From positions 5,904 through 69,903 of the forward strand of contig CAWFOR010000021.1 in the NCBI GenBank assembly GCA_963817485.1: 64,000 nucleotides of DNA, given 5' to 3'. Origin of the DNA: Hyphomicrobium_A sp963817485 (GTDB lineage: Bacteria; Pseudomonadota; Alphaproteobacteria; Rhizobiales; Hyphomicrobiaceae). Positions within the stretch are counted from its first letter, which is position 1. Every line of letters begins with the position of its first letter. This document shows, piece after piece, positions 19,450-27,958 of this stretch. The translations under genes and the position numbers were made by a program. Under the pieces are notes generated by a model. That model saw only the letters and a program-made list of their open reading frames with translations, was not told the origin of the DNA and searched no databases.

Positions 19450-19610
19450 CGGTAAGTGTCTCCCAGCCGAAAGGCGCTTCACGACTTCTGATCGGGCGAT
19501 CGCGTACTCGCGGTCAGTCTTTAGCCGCGCCACCTAGGGACCGTCGCCGTGGCAACCGCGTATTGCGCGCCCAAAAAGGCGGCGCAGCATCTCCGATTGT
19601 GAGGGTGGGC

Positions 19611-19877
19611 TTAGAGCGACCAGCGCCCGCTAGCGAGGAGGTTATCTGCAAATCGCAAGCGCTCAAGGCTTGCTGGCGGCGACGTGTGCTGGGCCAGGAG
19701 ATCCGCCAGTTGCGGACATGCAAATGCCGCAAGCCCCACCGTCCTTTGCTTCGCCTCGCGCTCGGCGGCATCGGCGGCGTCGGAACGGACGTCCGGCCAT
19801 TGGCACGTGAGCAGCGCAGCGAGCAGCAGGATCACCCACCTGCCTTGCCTGAAGAACCGGCGACGTCTCCCGCGCAT
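19611..19877 (-). CDS. Small membrane-anchored or exported protein, unknown
   Basis: An 88-residue reading from the ATG at 19877: a strongly basic start (MRGRRRRFFRQGRW), one hydrophobic stretch (VILLLAALLTC) that could be a signal anchor or, with the Cys, a poor lipobox, then a polar tail. A longer reading from 19988 has a non-conserved leader. No family is recognised. The gene is isolated between SRPBCC and efp and may not be translated. Confidence 0.4.
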   Translation of the reverse strand: MRGRRRRFFRQGRWVILLLAALLTCQWPDVRSDAADAAEREAKQRTVGLAAFACPQLADLLAQHTSPPASLERLRFADNLLASGRWSL

Positions 19878-20109
19878 TGTCGTTTCGGAAAGGTAGCGCA
19901 GCAACGCATCGTCAAAGCAGGTCGAAGAATTTGTCGCGCGCTCGTTCACGGCTGAACTCCATACCGTCGCCGCGAGAACAATGCGCAAATCTTGTCTTTA
20001 GCGTGACGCGCAAGTATCCGTTTGAGTGATCAACATTTTTCTCGGAGCGCAAATTCGCGGTAAGCCCACCGTCCGCTCACACACCTCCCATGGTGCGCGA
20101 CAACGTGTG

Positions 20110-20679
20110 TCAGTCCTTCGCGCGCTCCACGTAGGAGCCGTCGGCGGTCATGATGACGACGCGCGTGCCGGCCCCGATGTGCGGCGGCACCATGATGCGC
20201 GCCCCATTGGCAAGCTTCGCCGGCTTGTAGGACGAGGATGCGGTCTGCCCTTTGACGACAGGATCGGCCTCGACGATCTCGAGCGTGACACGCGCGGGCA
20301 GCTCGATCGCGATCGGATTGCCGTCGTGCAGGGAGACCGAGCAGGTCATGCCCTCCTGCAGCCACTGCGACTGGTCCCCCATGACGTCCTTCGACACCGT
20401 GATCTGGTCGAACGTCTCCGGGTGCATGAAGGTGTAGCCGTGGTCGTCCTCGAACAGATAATTGTAGTCCTTCTCGTCGAGGTAGGCGCGCTCGACCTGG
20501 TCGGTCGTGCGGTAGCGCTCGGTCACCTTCACGCCGTCCGCGATGCGGCGCATCTCGAGGTGCGTGACGGGCGTGCCCTTGCCGGGGTGGATGTTCTCGG
20601 CGTGGATGACGACGGCGAGCTTGCCTTCGAGATCGAGCACGTTGCCCTTGCGCACCGATGAGGCGATGACCTTTGCCAC
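20110..20679 (-). CDS. efp: Translation elongation factor P
   Basis: EF-P binds the ribosome between the P and E sites and relieves stalling at polyproline. The 189 residues give the three beta-barrel domains; the domain I loop HPGKGTP carries Lys34, the position that EpmA modifies with beta-lysine in other bacteria. The start is a GTG at 20679 (the second codon gives MAKVIASS) with GGAG 7 bp upstream. The modification enzymes are nearby: epmA diverges about 310 bp away and epmB is at 28 kb. The set together supports lysyl-type, not rhamnosyl-type, activation. Confidence 0.96.
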   Translation of the reverse strand: MAKVIASSVRKGNVLDLEGKLAVVIHAENIHPGKGTPVTHLEMRRIADGVKVTERYRTTDQVERAYLDEKDYNYLFEDDHGYTFMHPETFDQITVSKDVMGDQSQWLQEGMTCSVSLHDGNPIAIELPARVTLEIVEADPVVKGQTASSSYKPAKLANGARIMVPPHIGAGTRVVIMTADGSYVERAKD

Positions 20680-20805
20680 TTAACGTCTCCGTTCTGCAGA
20701 AAGCCGCGGTGAGCGCTGGCGCGCTTGAGCTGCGGCCGGAAGGCTTTGGGGAATCTCGGGCGTCTCATACCCTTTCCGCAGGAAAGGCCAGGTGAGGGCC
20801 TCTTC

Positions 20806-20953
20806 CTGTCATCCCGGCCAAGCGAGGCGCAACCGAGCGAGACCCGGGACCCAGAGCCCGCCACGGGCTGACTGAAGTATCTCCGACATTCTGGCGCGGG
20901 ATCCCGGATCGCCGTCGCGCACGTGGCGCGTCGGCGTCCGCGATGACAGGTTG
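20806..20953. repeat. Rhizobial-type palindromic intergenic element
   Basis: In the efp-epmA spacer, the segment beginning GTCATCCCGGCCAAGCGAGG and ending near GATGACAGG has inverted ends. It contains GAGACCCGGGACCC and GCGGGATCCCGGATC, a layout seen in repeat families scattered through Hyphomicrobiales genomes. It fills most of the 310-bp spacer and has no coding signal. Confidence 0.65.
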
Positions 20954-20989
20954 TTTGGCGGCGTGCCGGATCAGGTCTAGAGAAGCGCC

Positions 20990-22030
20990 ATGAGCAGCGA
21001 TCGTCCCTGGTGGACCCCTGAAGCGTATGCCGACCGGCGTCCATTTCTGGCGCTGCGCGTCCGCATCAAGGCGGCGATCCGCGCCTGGTTTGAGGCCCAG
21101 GGGTTCGTCGAGGTGGAGACCGGCGTCCTGCAGGTCTCACCCGGCAACGAGGCCCACCTGCACGCCTTCGAGACCGAGCTCATCGGGCCCGACCTCAGCC
21201 GCACGACGCTCTACCTGCACACCTCGCCCGAGCTCGCCTGCAAGAAGCTCATGGCCGCGGGCGAGCGCAAGCTCTTTACGTTCGCTCCCGTGTTCCGCAA
21301 TCGCGAGCGCGGCGCCTTGCACGCGCCCGAGTTCACCATGCTCGAGTGGTATCGGGCGGAGGAGCCCTACGAGGCGGTGATGGCGGATGCCGCCGCGATC
21401 CTGAAGCTCGCCGCCGAGACCGCCGACAACCGCTTCGTCTCCTGGCGCGGGGTGACCGCCAATCCGCGCGCCGAGCCCGAACGGCTCACCGTCGCGCAAG
21501 CCTTCGGCCGCTACGCCGGGGTCGATCTGCTCACCAGCATGACAGAGACCGGCAACGACGCGCGCCGTCTCGCCGCCATGGCGGAGGCTGCCGGTGTCAC
21601 GCCGCGCGCCGACGATACCTGGTCCGATATATTCTCGAAGGTGCTGACGGCGCTCATCGAGCCCAAGCTCGGCAACGGACGCGCCACGCTGCTCACCGAA
21701 TATCCCGCAAGCGAATCCGCATTGGCGCGGCCCTCCGCGCAGGACGCGCGCGTCGCCGAGCGCTTCGAGCTCTACTGCTGCGGGGTGGAGCTCGCCAACG
21801 GCTTTGGCGAGCTGACCGATGCGGACGAGCAGCGCAGGCTGCTCGAGGCGGAGATGGCTAAGAAGGAGGCACGCTACGGCGAGCGCTATCCTCTGGACGA
21901 GGATTTTCTCGCCGCACTGGCGCAGATGCCGCCCGCTGCGGGCTGCGCCCTCGGCTTCGAGCGCCTCGTAATGCTGGCGACGGGGGCGACGCGCATCGAT
22001 CAAGTCATCTGGACCCCGTTCAATTCATAG
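20990..22030 (+). CDS. epmA: EF-P--(R)-beta-lysine ligase, EpmA (PoxA/GenX)
   Basis: A 346-residue class II lysyl-tRNA-synthetase-like enzyme lacking the anticodon-binding domain, which is the EpmA layout. It attaches (R)-beta-lysine to Lys34 of EF-P. Class II motif 2 is visible (FTFAPVFRNRERGALHAPEFTMLEWYR), as is motif 3 near the C-terminus (AGCALGFERLVMLATGATRIDQVI). The N-terminal RIKAAIRAWFEAQGFVEVETGVL matches the family. The ATG at 20990 gives full length. It diverges from efp, and epmB lies about 6 kb downstream on the same strand. Confidence 0.95.
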   Translation: MSSDRPWWTPEAYADRRPFLALRVRIKAAIRAWFEAQGFVEVETGVLQVSPGNEAHLHAFETELIGPDLSRTTLYLHTSPELACKKLMAAGERKLFTFAPVFRNRERGALHAPEFTMLEWYRAEEPYEAVMADAAAILKLAAETADNRFVSWRGVTANPRAEPERLTVAQAFGRYAGVDLLTSMTETGNDARRLAAMAEAAGVTPRADDTWSDIFSKVLTALIEPKLGNGRATLLTEYPASESALARPSAQDARVAERFELYCCGVELANGFGELTDADEQRRLLEAEMAKKEARYGERYPLDEDFLAALAQMPPAAGCALGFERLVMLATGATRIDQVIWTPFNS

Positions 22031-22120
22031 CGATCGTTTGCTTGCAGACCTTCGAGCGTGGAACCGCATGGTATTTACGCGCCAATTTCTCTCGCGCGAA
22101 GCCGACTCGCTGCTATTATA

Positions 22121-22759
22121 GAGCTCGGCTACGAGAAGAAGGCGCAAGCGAAGGACATCGCGGGGGTGCTCGATGCACTCCACATCGAAGACGCCACTCT
22201 CGTGACGCACGACATCGGCAACATGGTCGGCTATGCGTTCGCCGCGCAGTATCCGACCCGCGTCACGCGGTGGGTCGCCATGGACGCGCCGCTCCCCGGC
22301 ATCGGCCCGTGGGACGAGATCCTCAAGAACCCGCTGCTGTGGCACTTCAATTTCCGCGGTCCCGACGCCGAGCGGCTGGTCGCCGGGCGCGAGCGCATCT
22401 ACCTCGACCAATTCTATAACGAGCTATCCGCCGATCCGAAGGGCATCGACGAGGAGACGCGCCAGCATTACGCCGAGCTCTACGCTCGACCTGGCGCCAT
22501 GCACTCCGCCTTCAATCAGTTCGCCGCGTTCTCCCAGGACGCGATCGACAACAAGGAGCTTGTCGCCAAAGGCAAGCTCAAGATGCCGGTGCTGGCCATC
22601 GGCGCGGAGAAGTCCTTCGGCACGGCGATGGCGGATGATCTGCGTTTCGTGGCGGACAATGTCACCGGCGTGGTGATCGCCGCCTCGGGGCACTGGCTGA
22701 TGGAGGAGCAGCCCACGGCGACGATTGCCGCCATTCGGGCCTTCCTCGACCAGAAGTGA
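22121..22759 (+). pseudogene. 5'-truncated alpha/beta hydrolase (epoxide hydrolase/dehalogenase-like)
   Basis: The reading aligns with alpha/beta hydrolases from ELGYEKKAQAKDIAGVLDAL onward. It has the nucleophile-elbow region VTHDIGNMVGYAFAAQYP (the position usually Asp or Ser is D in THDIG), the cap domain, and the C-terminal catalytic His in SGHWLMEEQP. The first 60 or so residues of the fold (HG oxyanion motif) are missing: upstream is unrelated sequence immediately after epmA, and the only in-frame ATG (22058) adds non-homologous residues. It is most simply a deletion remnant fused to the epmA 3' side. The remaining 210 codons are open, so the loss may be recent. Confidence 0.75.
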
Positions 22760-22790
22760 GACTTTGCGACGTTCGCGGATGTTTCTGCTC

Positions 22791-23708
22791 TCACTCCGGC
22801 AGCGGGATGAATTCGCTCGCGTCGCCCGGCACGCTCGCAAAGCGCTTGGCCTTCCAATCTACCTTGGCCGCGTCGATGCGGTCCTTCGACGAGGACACGA
22901 AATTCCACCAGATGTGGCGCGGCCCGTCCATCGGCTCGCCGCCGAGCAGCATGAGGCGCGCCTGCGACACCGCGAGGATCGAGATGCGGTCGCCGGGGCG
23001 GAACACGAGCAGCCGCCCGGCCGTGAACATCTCGCCCGCAATGTCGATCTCGCCTGAGGCGATGAACACCGCGCGCTCGTCGTAGTCGGGGTCGAGCGGC
23101 AGCACGGCGCCCGGCGCCAACACGGCCTCGGCATAGAACGCGGGATGCGGAAATGCGGCGGGAGAGGTCTCGCCGTAGAGCATCCCCATGATGACGCGCA
23201 CCGTCTTGCCGTCGCCGGCAATGCGCGGCAGCTCGCCCGCGTCGTGATGGGCAAACGCAGGGGCGCCTTCCTCGTGCGACTTCGGCAGCGCCGCCCAAGC
23301 TTGTATGCCAAACAAGCGCGGCCCCTTGGCGCGCTGCTCGGGGCCCGTGCGCTCCGAATGCACGATGCCGCGCCCCGCCGACATGAGGTTCAGTTCGCCC
23401 GGCTTGATCGAGAGCGCAGTGCCGAGGCTGTCGCGGTGCACGATCTCGCCATCGAAAAGGTAGGTGACGGTCGCGAGCCCGATGTGGGGATGCGGGCGCA
23501 CGTCGATACCCGAGCCGATCAGGAACTCGGCCGGGCCCATTTGATCGAAGAAGATGAAAGGTCCGACCATCTGCTTGCCGGCCGCCGGCAGCGCGCGGCG
23601 CACGGAGAACCCGCCGAGGTCGCGGGCACGCGGCACGATCACCTGCTCGATGGCATCGCAGGAGCGGGGATTGCCGGGCTCGGGGTCGTTGTCGGGCTGC
23701 CAGCTCAT
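22791..23708 (-). CDS. Pirin family protein
   Basis: A 305-residue bicupin. The N-terminal pirin domain has FSVRRALPAAGKQMVGPFIFFDQMGP, IDVRPHPHIGLATVTYLFDGEIVHRDSLG (metal-binding His cluster) and SAGRGIVHSERTG. The C-terminal cupin region has PGDRISILAVSQARLMLLGG. Bacterial pirins include quercetinase-like dioxygenases and regulators of pyruvate metabolism; the substrate cannot be inferred. The start at 23708 (MSWQPDNDPEPG) fits the family. It is divergent from the SDR gene with a 134-bp spacer. Confidence 0.9.
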   Translation of the reverse strand: MSWQPDNDPEPGNPRSCDAIEQVIVPRARDLGGFSVRRALPAAGKQMVGPFIFFDQMGPAEFLIGSGIDVRPHPHIGLATVTYLFDGEIVHRDSLGTALSIKPGELNLMSAGRGIVHSERTGPEQRAKGPRLFGIQAWAALPKSHEEGAPAFAHHDAGELPRIAGDGKTVRVIMGMLYGETSPAAFPHPAFYAEAVLAPGAVLPLDPDYDERAVFIASGEIDIAGEMFTAGRLLVFRPGDRISILAVSQARLMLLGGEPMDGPRHIWWNFVSSSKDRIDAAKVDWKAKRFASVPGDASEFIPLPE

Positions 23709-23842
23709 AATCGACCTCTGAGTTCACCTCGGGGCATGTCGCCGCCGGTGCGTCTCGGCTATAGGATGCAACGTTATGGCTCGGGCGCGCGCGGTCAAGG
23801 CCACCCGGGGCGAGAAGCAATCATAACCAGCGGGTGAGCAAA

Positions 23843-24566
23843 ATGCCGGGCAGTCTCGAAGGCAAAGTTGCCGTCGTCACGGGAGTGAGCCACGCGGGCC
23901 AAGTCGGTCAGGCCGTCGCGAAGGACCTCGCCGCCCAGGGCGCGGCGCTCGTGATCTGCGCACGCACGCAAGCGAACGTCGAGGCTCGGGCCACGGAGCT
24001 GCGAGAAGAAGGCGCACGCGTCCACGCCGTTGCCGCCTCCCTCACCGAGGAGCCGGACGTGTTGCGCCTCATCGACGAGACGCTCGCCGCCTATTCGCGC
24101 ATCGACATCCTGGTCAATCTGGCGGGCGGCCTCACGCTCTATAAGCCTGCCGTCGAATTCAGCCTCGCAGATTGGAACCGGGAGCTGAACAATAACCTCC
24201 TGAGCGCGTTCCTCGTCTCGCGCGCCGCCTTCCCGCACATGGCCAATGCGGGCTCCGGGTCGATCGTGAACTTCGCGCGGGCCGGGCTCTCGCAGGCGAA
24301 CATGGTCGCCTATAATTGCGCCAAGGCCGGCGTTGAGGCGCTGACGCGCACGTTTGCGCTCGAGGGCCGCGACGCGGGAATACGCGTCAATGCCGTGGCG
24401 CCGGGACTGGTCGACACGGAGTTCGAACATCGCGGCCATGAAGCCGAAGGACATGAAACGGTGGGCCAAGCGCGACGACATTGCCGAGGCGGTTGTGTTC
24501 CTTGCCTCGCCCGCATCCGAGGGCATCACCGGGCAGGTGATCGCAGTGACGGGCTGGGGCATCTGA
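23843..24566 (+). CDS. Short-chain dehydrogenase/reductase, one frameshift
   Basis: An SDR with an NAD(P)-binding start (KVAVVTGVSHAGQVGQAVAKDL), NLAGGLTL and the active-site motif YNCAK (Tyr-x3-Lys). The usual catalytic Ser about 13 residues before the Tyr is not present in VNFARAGLSQ, so activity may be altered. The frame breaks at 24421-24427 (GTTCGAACAT); removing one base joins VAPGLVDTEF to NIAAMKPKDMKRWAKRDDIA and the normal end GITGQVIAVTGWGI. The ATG at 23843 has GGGTGAG just upstream. The next gene (Rieske/AIF-type reductase) starts 22 bp after the corrected stop, so the two probably share a transcript. Confidence 0.85.
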
Positions 24567-24588
24567 CGGCACCACGTGGAGGCTTGCC

Positions 24589-26124
24589 ATGACCGCGGAA
24601 GAAGCCCAGCTCAGCGGGCCCGATTTCACGCAAGGGATCGAAGCCGCTCGCCTCGCCGACGGCGCCATGATGCTCGGCTACGCCAACGGGGAAGCCGTGC
24701 TGCTGGCGCGGCGTGGGGCAGAGATCTTCGCCATCGGCGCCGTCTGCACGCACTACAACGGCCCGCTCGCAGAAGGGCTGTTGGTCGATGACACTGTGCG
24801 CTGCCCCTGGCACCACGCGTGCTTCAGTTTGCGTACGGGAGAAGCTCTGCGAGCTCCGGCGTTGAACCCGGTTGCGTGCTGGAAGGTCGAGCAGGCCGCC
24901 GGCAAGGTCTTCGTGCGCGAGAAGGCGAAGAAGCAACCGGCCGAGAAGCGGGCGGCGACCGCGGCGATGCCGAGGACGATCGTCATCATCGGCGGCGGCG
25001 CGGCGGGCAACGCGGCAGCCGAGATGCTGAGGCGCGAGGGCTACGGCGGCTCGATCACCATGCTCAGCGCCGACGATGCGGCCCCTTACGACCGGCCGAA
25101 CCTGTCGAAGGACTTTCTCGCCGGCAAGGCGCCGGAGGACTGGATCCCGCTGCGCTCGGCCGACTTCTACAAGAAGAAAGAGATCGCGGTCCGGCTCGAT
25201 GCGTCCGTCGCCTCCCTCGATCCGCAAGGCCGCGCGGTAGCGATGTCCGACGGCAGCCGTGTCCCCTTCGATGCGCTCCTGCTCGCGACCGGCGCGCGCG
25301 TCGTGCGCCTCGACGTACCGGGCGCAGACTTGCCCCACGTGCACTATCTGCGCACGCTCGACGACAGCACTGCGCTGATCGCGGCTGCGGAGCGGGCTCG
25401 GCGCGTCGTCGTGATCGGCGCGAGCTTCATCGGGCTCGAGACGGCGGCAGCGCTGCGCGAGCGCGGGCTCGAGGTGCACGTCGTCGGTCCGCAGGCGCGG
25501 CCGCTCGAGCGCGTGCTGGGGCCCGAGCTCGGCGACATGGTGAAGGCAATCCACGAGCGGCACGGCGTCGTCTTTCACTTCAACGCGAGCGCCACCGCCA
25601 TCGACCGCGAGGCCGTTACGCTCAAGACCGGCGAACGCATCGCCGCCGACCTCGTCGTCGCCGGCATCGGCGTGCGGCCGGAGACCGGGCTCGCCGATCA
25701 GGCAGGCCTCAAGGTGGGCAATGGCGTCGAGGTCGATCAATACCTCGAAACGAGCGCACCCGGCATTTTCGCCGCGGGCGACATCGCGCGCTGGCCCGAT
25801 CCGCACACGGGCAAGCGCATCCGCGTCGAGCACTGGGTCGTCGCCGAACGGCAGGGGCAGACGGCCGCGCGCAACATGCTGGGGCTGCGCGAGCCGTTCG
25901 ACGCCGTGCCGTTCTTCTGGAGCCAGCACTACGACTTGCAGATCAACTACGTGGGCCACGCGGAAGCCTGGGACCGCGTCGAGATCGAGGGCAAGCCGGC
26001 GGATCGCGATTGCGAGGTCGGCTATTTCGAGGGCGGCCGCAAGGTCGCGGTGGCCACGGTCGGGCGCGATCTCGACAGCCTGCGGGCGGAAGTGGAGCTG
26101 GAGCGCAGCCGCGCAGGCGCTTAG
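24589..26124 (+). CDS. Rieske [2Fe-2S] plus FAD/NAD(P) reductase (AIF-like)
   Basis: A 511-residue two-domain redox protein. Residues about 10-105 form a Rieske ferredoxin domain (CTHYNGPL ... CPWHHACFSL, the Cys-x-His ... Cys-x2-His pattern). From about residue 125 follows a pyridine-nucleotide-disulphide-type reductase with FAD motif IVIIGGGAAGNAAAEML, second dinucleotide motif VVVIGASFIGLETAAALRERG and FAD-contact ETSAPGIFAAGDIA, ending in a reductase C-terminal domain. The layout matches AIFL proteins and ferredoxin reductases. It probably passes electrons from NAD(P)H through FAD to the Rieske cluster; the acceptor is unknown. It is 22 bp downstream of the SDR gene. Confidence 0.92.
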   Translation: MTAEEAQLSGPDFTQGIEAARLADGAMMLGYANGEAVLLARRGAEIFAIGAVCTHYNGPLAEGLLVDDTVRCPWHHACFSLRTGEALRAPALNPVACWKVEQAAGKVFVREKAKKQPAEKRAATAAMPRTIVIIGGGAAGNAAAEMLRREGYGGSITMLSADDAAPYDRPNLSKDFLAGKAPEDWIPLRSADFYKKKEIAVRLDASVASLDPQGRAVAMSDGSRVPFDALLLATGARVVRLDVPGADLPHVHYLRTLDDSTALIAAAERARRVVVIGASFIGLETAAALRERGLEVHVVGPQARPLERVLGPELGDMVKAIHERHGVVFHFNASATAIDREAVTLKTGERIAADLVVAGIGVRPETGLADQAGLKVGNGVEVDQYLETSAPGIFAAGDIARWPDPHTGKRIRVEHWVVAERQGQTAARNMLGLREPFDAVPFFWSQHYDLQINYVGHAEAWDRVEIEGKPADRDCEVGYFEGGRKVAVATVGRDLDSLRAEVELERSRAGA

Positions 26125-26135
26125 CCGGCGCGGCT

Positions 26136-26318
26136 CTAGGCGGTGGCGGGCTCCGCGCTCACCTCGGGCGGATCAATCGTCGATGCTTCCGGACATGGGT
26201 GCGGCTCGGAAGCGAGCAGGGTCGCGACCTGGCACGCATGCGCCCATGCCAAGCCGGGATCGTCGTTCTGGAAGAACTGCGACAACGCGAGCGTGATGTG
26301 CGGATCGGGTTGCAGCAT
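26136..26318 (-). CDS. Small hypothetical protein
   Basis: A 60-residue reading (MLQPDPHITLALSQFFQNDD ...), acidic and Pro-rich at the C-terminus, with no recognised family. It starts 11 bp after the stop of the small cysteine protein gene on the same strand, which supports a two-gene unit. Its 3' end lies 11 bp from the end of the convergent reductase gene. Coding status is uncertain. Confidence 0.4.
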   Translation of the reverse strand: MLQPDPHITLALSQFFQNDDPGLAWAHACQVATLLASEPHPCPEASTIDPPEVSAEPATA

Positions 26319-26329
26319 GAGCTGGGCCC

Positions 26330-26536
26330 TCAGATTTTTGCGAAACGCCCAGCGGGCTGACAGGTGATCCTACTGATGTACTGATTGGGATGCGAGGCAA
26401 CCCACTTTGCACCTTCGACCTGCGACGCCATGAGGCAGCCGACCATGGTCGTATCCTCCTTTAGAGGAATAGGCGCGAGCTCGTGGCAGGCGGCGCCTTC
26501 GACAATCGAGCAAACGCTGAACACCAACTGAAGCAT
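26330..26536 (-). CDS. Small conserved three-cysteine protein
   Basis: A 68-residue protein (MLQLVFSVCSIVEGAACHEL ... MVGCLMASQVEGAKWVASHP ... ISRITCQPAGRFAKI). The spaced cysteines and the C-terminal pattern KWVxxHP...I.R..C...G..AKI resemble small uncharacterised proteins that I know to be common in rhizobial genomes. The ATG at 26536 is preferred because the upstream in-frame extension is Ser/Arg-rich and non-conserved. It could be exported (hydrophobic start) but has no clear signal cleavage site. Function is unknown. Confidence 0.6.
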   Translation of the reverse strand: MLQLVFSVCSIVEGAACHELAPIPLKEDTTMVGCLMASQVEGAKWVASHPNQYISRITCQPAGRFAKI

Positions 26537-26784
26537 GGCCGCACTCCTGGCGGATGCCGGCAAGCTCGGCGACTTGGACTTGCGAAATCGGCAACGCCGC
26601 GAATGTCCGGCCGGTTCCAATTGGAAAACGATCGGCAATTCGGGCTGCGAAAACGCCAGGGCCAAATCAAAACGGCTGGAGGAACCGCCGCACCCGCGCG
26701 TGCGTATCTCTCGGCACGCAAAGCAAAGTTACGGGGGTGTCGTAAAGAAAACGGGCGAATAAAATCGAGAATTGGAGATAGAGA

Positions 26785-26973
26785 ATGGCGACGGTGACCT
26801 TCGAGCAAACGAGACGGAGCTACGTCGATCCCGGCAACAAGTATCCGGCTCCCGAGGACGCGGATTTCGCGGCGCACCTGCGCACCTACCGCGCGTTCAT
26901 CCGCTACACGATCATCTTCGCCGCGCACGTCGCGGTAATCCTCGCGCTGATGACCTATTTCCTCACCGGCTGA
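26785..26973 (+). CDS. aa3-type cytochrome c oxidase subunit IV
   Basis: A 62-residue protein with a polar N-terminus containing YPAPEDADFAAHLRTYRAFIRY and a single C-terminal membrane segment (YTIIFAAHVAVILALMTYFLTG). This matches the small alphaproteobacterial aa3 oxidase subunit IV family (PF07835). It sits alone, about 4.4 kb from ctaD and not in an operon with it. ATG at 26785, with a GGAGATAGAGA purine stretch upstream. Confidence 0.85.
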   Translation: MATVTFEQTRRSYVDPGNKYPAPEDADFAAHLRTYRAFIRYTIIFAAHVAVILALMTYFLTG

Positions 26974-27006
26974 CGGGTGACACCGCTCGTGCCGCGTTGC
27001 GCTGCT

Positions 27007-27753
27007 CTAATACCCGTTCCAATAGCCGAATTGATAGTTGAGGCCGACGCGCACGAGGCTGCCGTCGGTATCGAGCGTCCACGAGTACGTGTTCCCGTTC
27101 GAGACGCCAGACACGTTGACCGAGCCAAAGTCGAAGTAGAGATACTCGAGCTTCACGGTCCACTGCCCGCTGATGACCGTCTCGAAGCCGCCGCCGACAG
27201 TCCAGCCGTTGCGGAAGGACTCGTTCTGCGCATTGACCGCCACCGTGCACGGCGGGAACGTGCACGCGGTGACCACGGAGGCCGTGGTGTCGGCGCCGAT
27301 GTATCCCAACGTAGCGTACAGCAGCGACTGGTTGAACAGGATGCCGAGCCTGCCACGCAGCGTCAGGTAGAAGTCGATGTCCGTGCCGGTGGACGTATTG
27401 TAGATGAAGGGGACGTATGCCTGCGTCGCGCTCCCGCCGAGCCCGAGCTCGCCGAGGTCGCCCTCTAGGCCATAGAGCACGGGGCCGAGCTGCCAGTTGT
27501 AGCCGAGCTGCACGCCGCCGGTGAACCCGCTCGGGGCCCAGCTCCAATAATCGCTCGCCGCGTTGACGCCGTTGTTGTCGTAGGCAGTAGTGCTGCCCCA
27601 CGCGCCGCCGAGGTTGGCTCCGAGATAGAGGCCGCTCCACGTATGAACCGGAAGCACCTCGGTGGTCGAGTACGGCCCAGCGATGCTGCTCTGCGGGCCG
27701 ATTGCAAACAAGAACGCAACGCACAGCACAAGCACCGACTGGATACGACGCAT
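27007..27753 (-). CDS. Outer-membrane beta-barrel protein (Omp25/porin-like)
   Basis: A 248-residue protein with signal peptide MRRIQSVLVLCVAFLFAIGP. Mature part starts with VLPVHTWSGLYLGANLGGAWG, the typical WxGxYxGxxxG entry of small alphaproteobacterial barrels. Alternating strands follow, and the C-terminus is VRVGLNYQFGYWNGY with the terminal aromatic signature for barrel assembly. An eight-strand barrel is likely. It is probably structural or immunogenic in the Omp25/Omp31 manner; no transport role can be claimed. It stands alone, convergent with the oxidase subunit IV gene. Confidence 0.85.
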   Translation of the reverse strand: MRRIQSVLVLCVAFLFAIGPQSSIAGPYSTTEVLPVHTWSGLYLGANLGGAWGSTTAYDNNGVNAASDYWSWAPSGFTGGVQLGYNWQLGPVLYGLEGDLGELGLGGSATQAYVPFIYNTSTGTDIDFYLTLRGRLGILFNQSLLYATLGYIGADTTASVVTACTFPPCTVAVNAQNESFRNGWTVGGGFETVISGQWTVKLEYLYFDFGSVNVSGVSNGNTYSWTLDTDGSLVRVGLNYQFGYWNGY

Positions 27754-27958
27754 GGACCCCTACCCCTCTTATTCGCTACGGATGCGCCACTGACTTGGAC
27801 GCTCTGCCTACGCCAAAACGGGCACGCGGTATCGGGGTGGGGAAATCATGTCCCCGATATCAACAAGCGCCCAACTGATCTGATTCAGGTGTGGTAGAGG
27901 CGGCACAAGCGGGTGCAACCGCCTCTCGAACCCCGCAGCATCGTCAAGGGAGTGAGCC

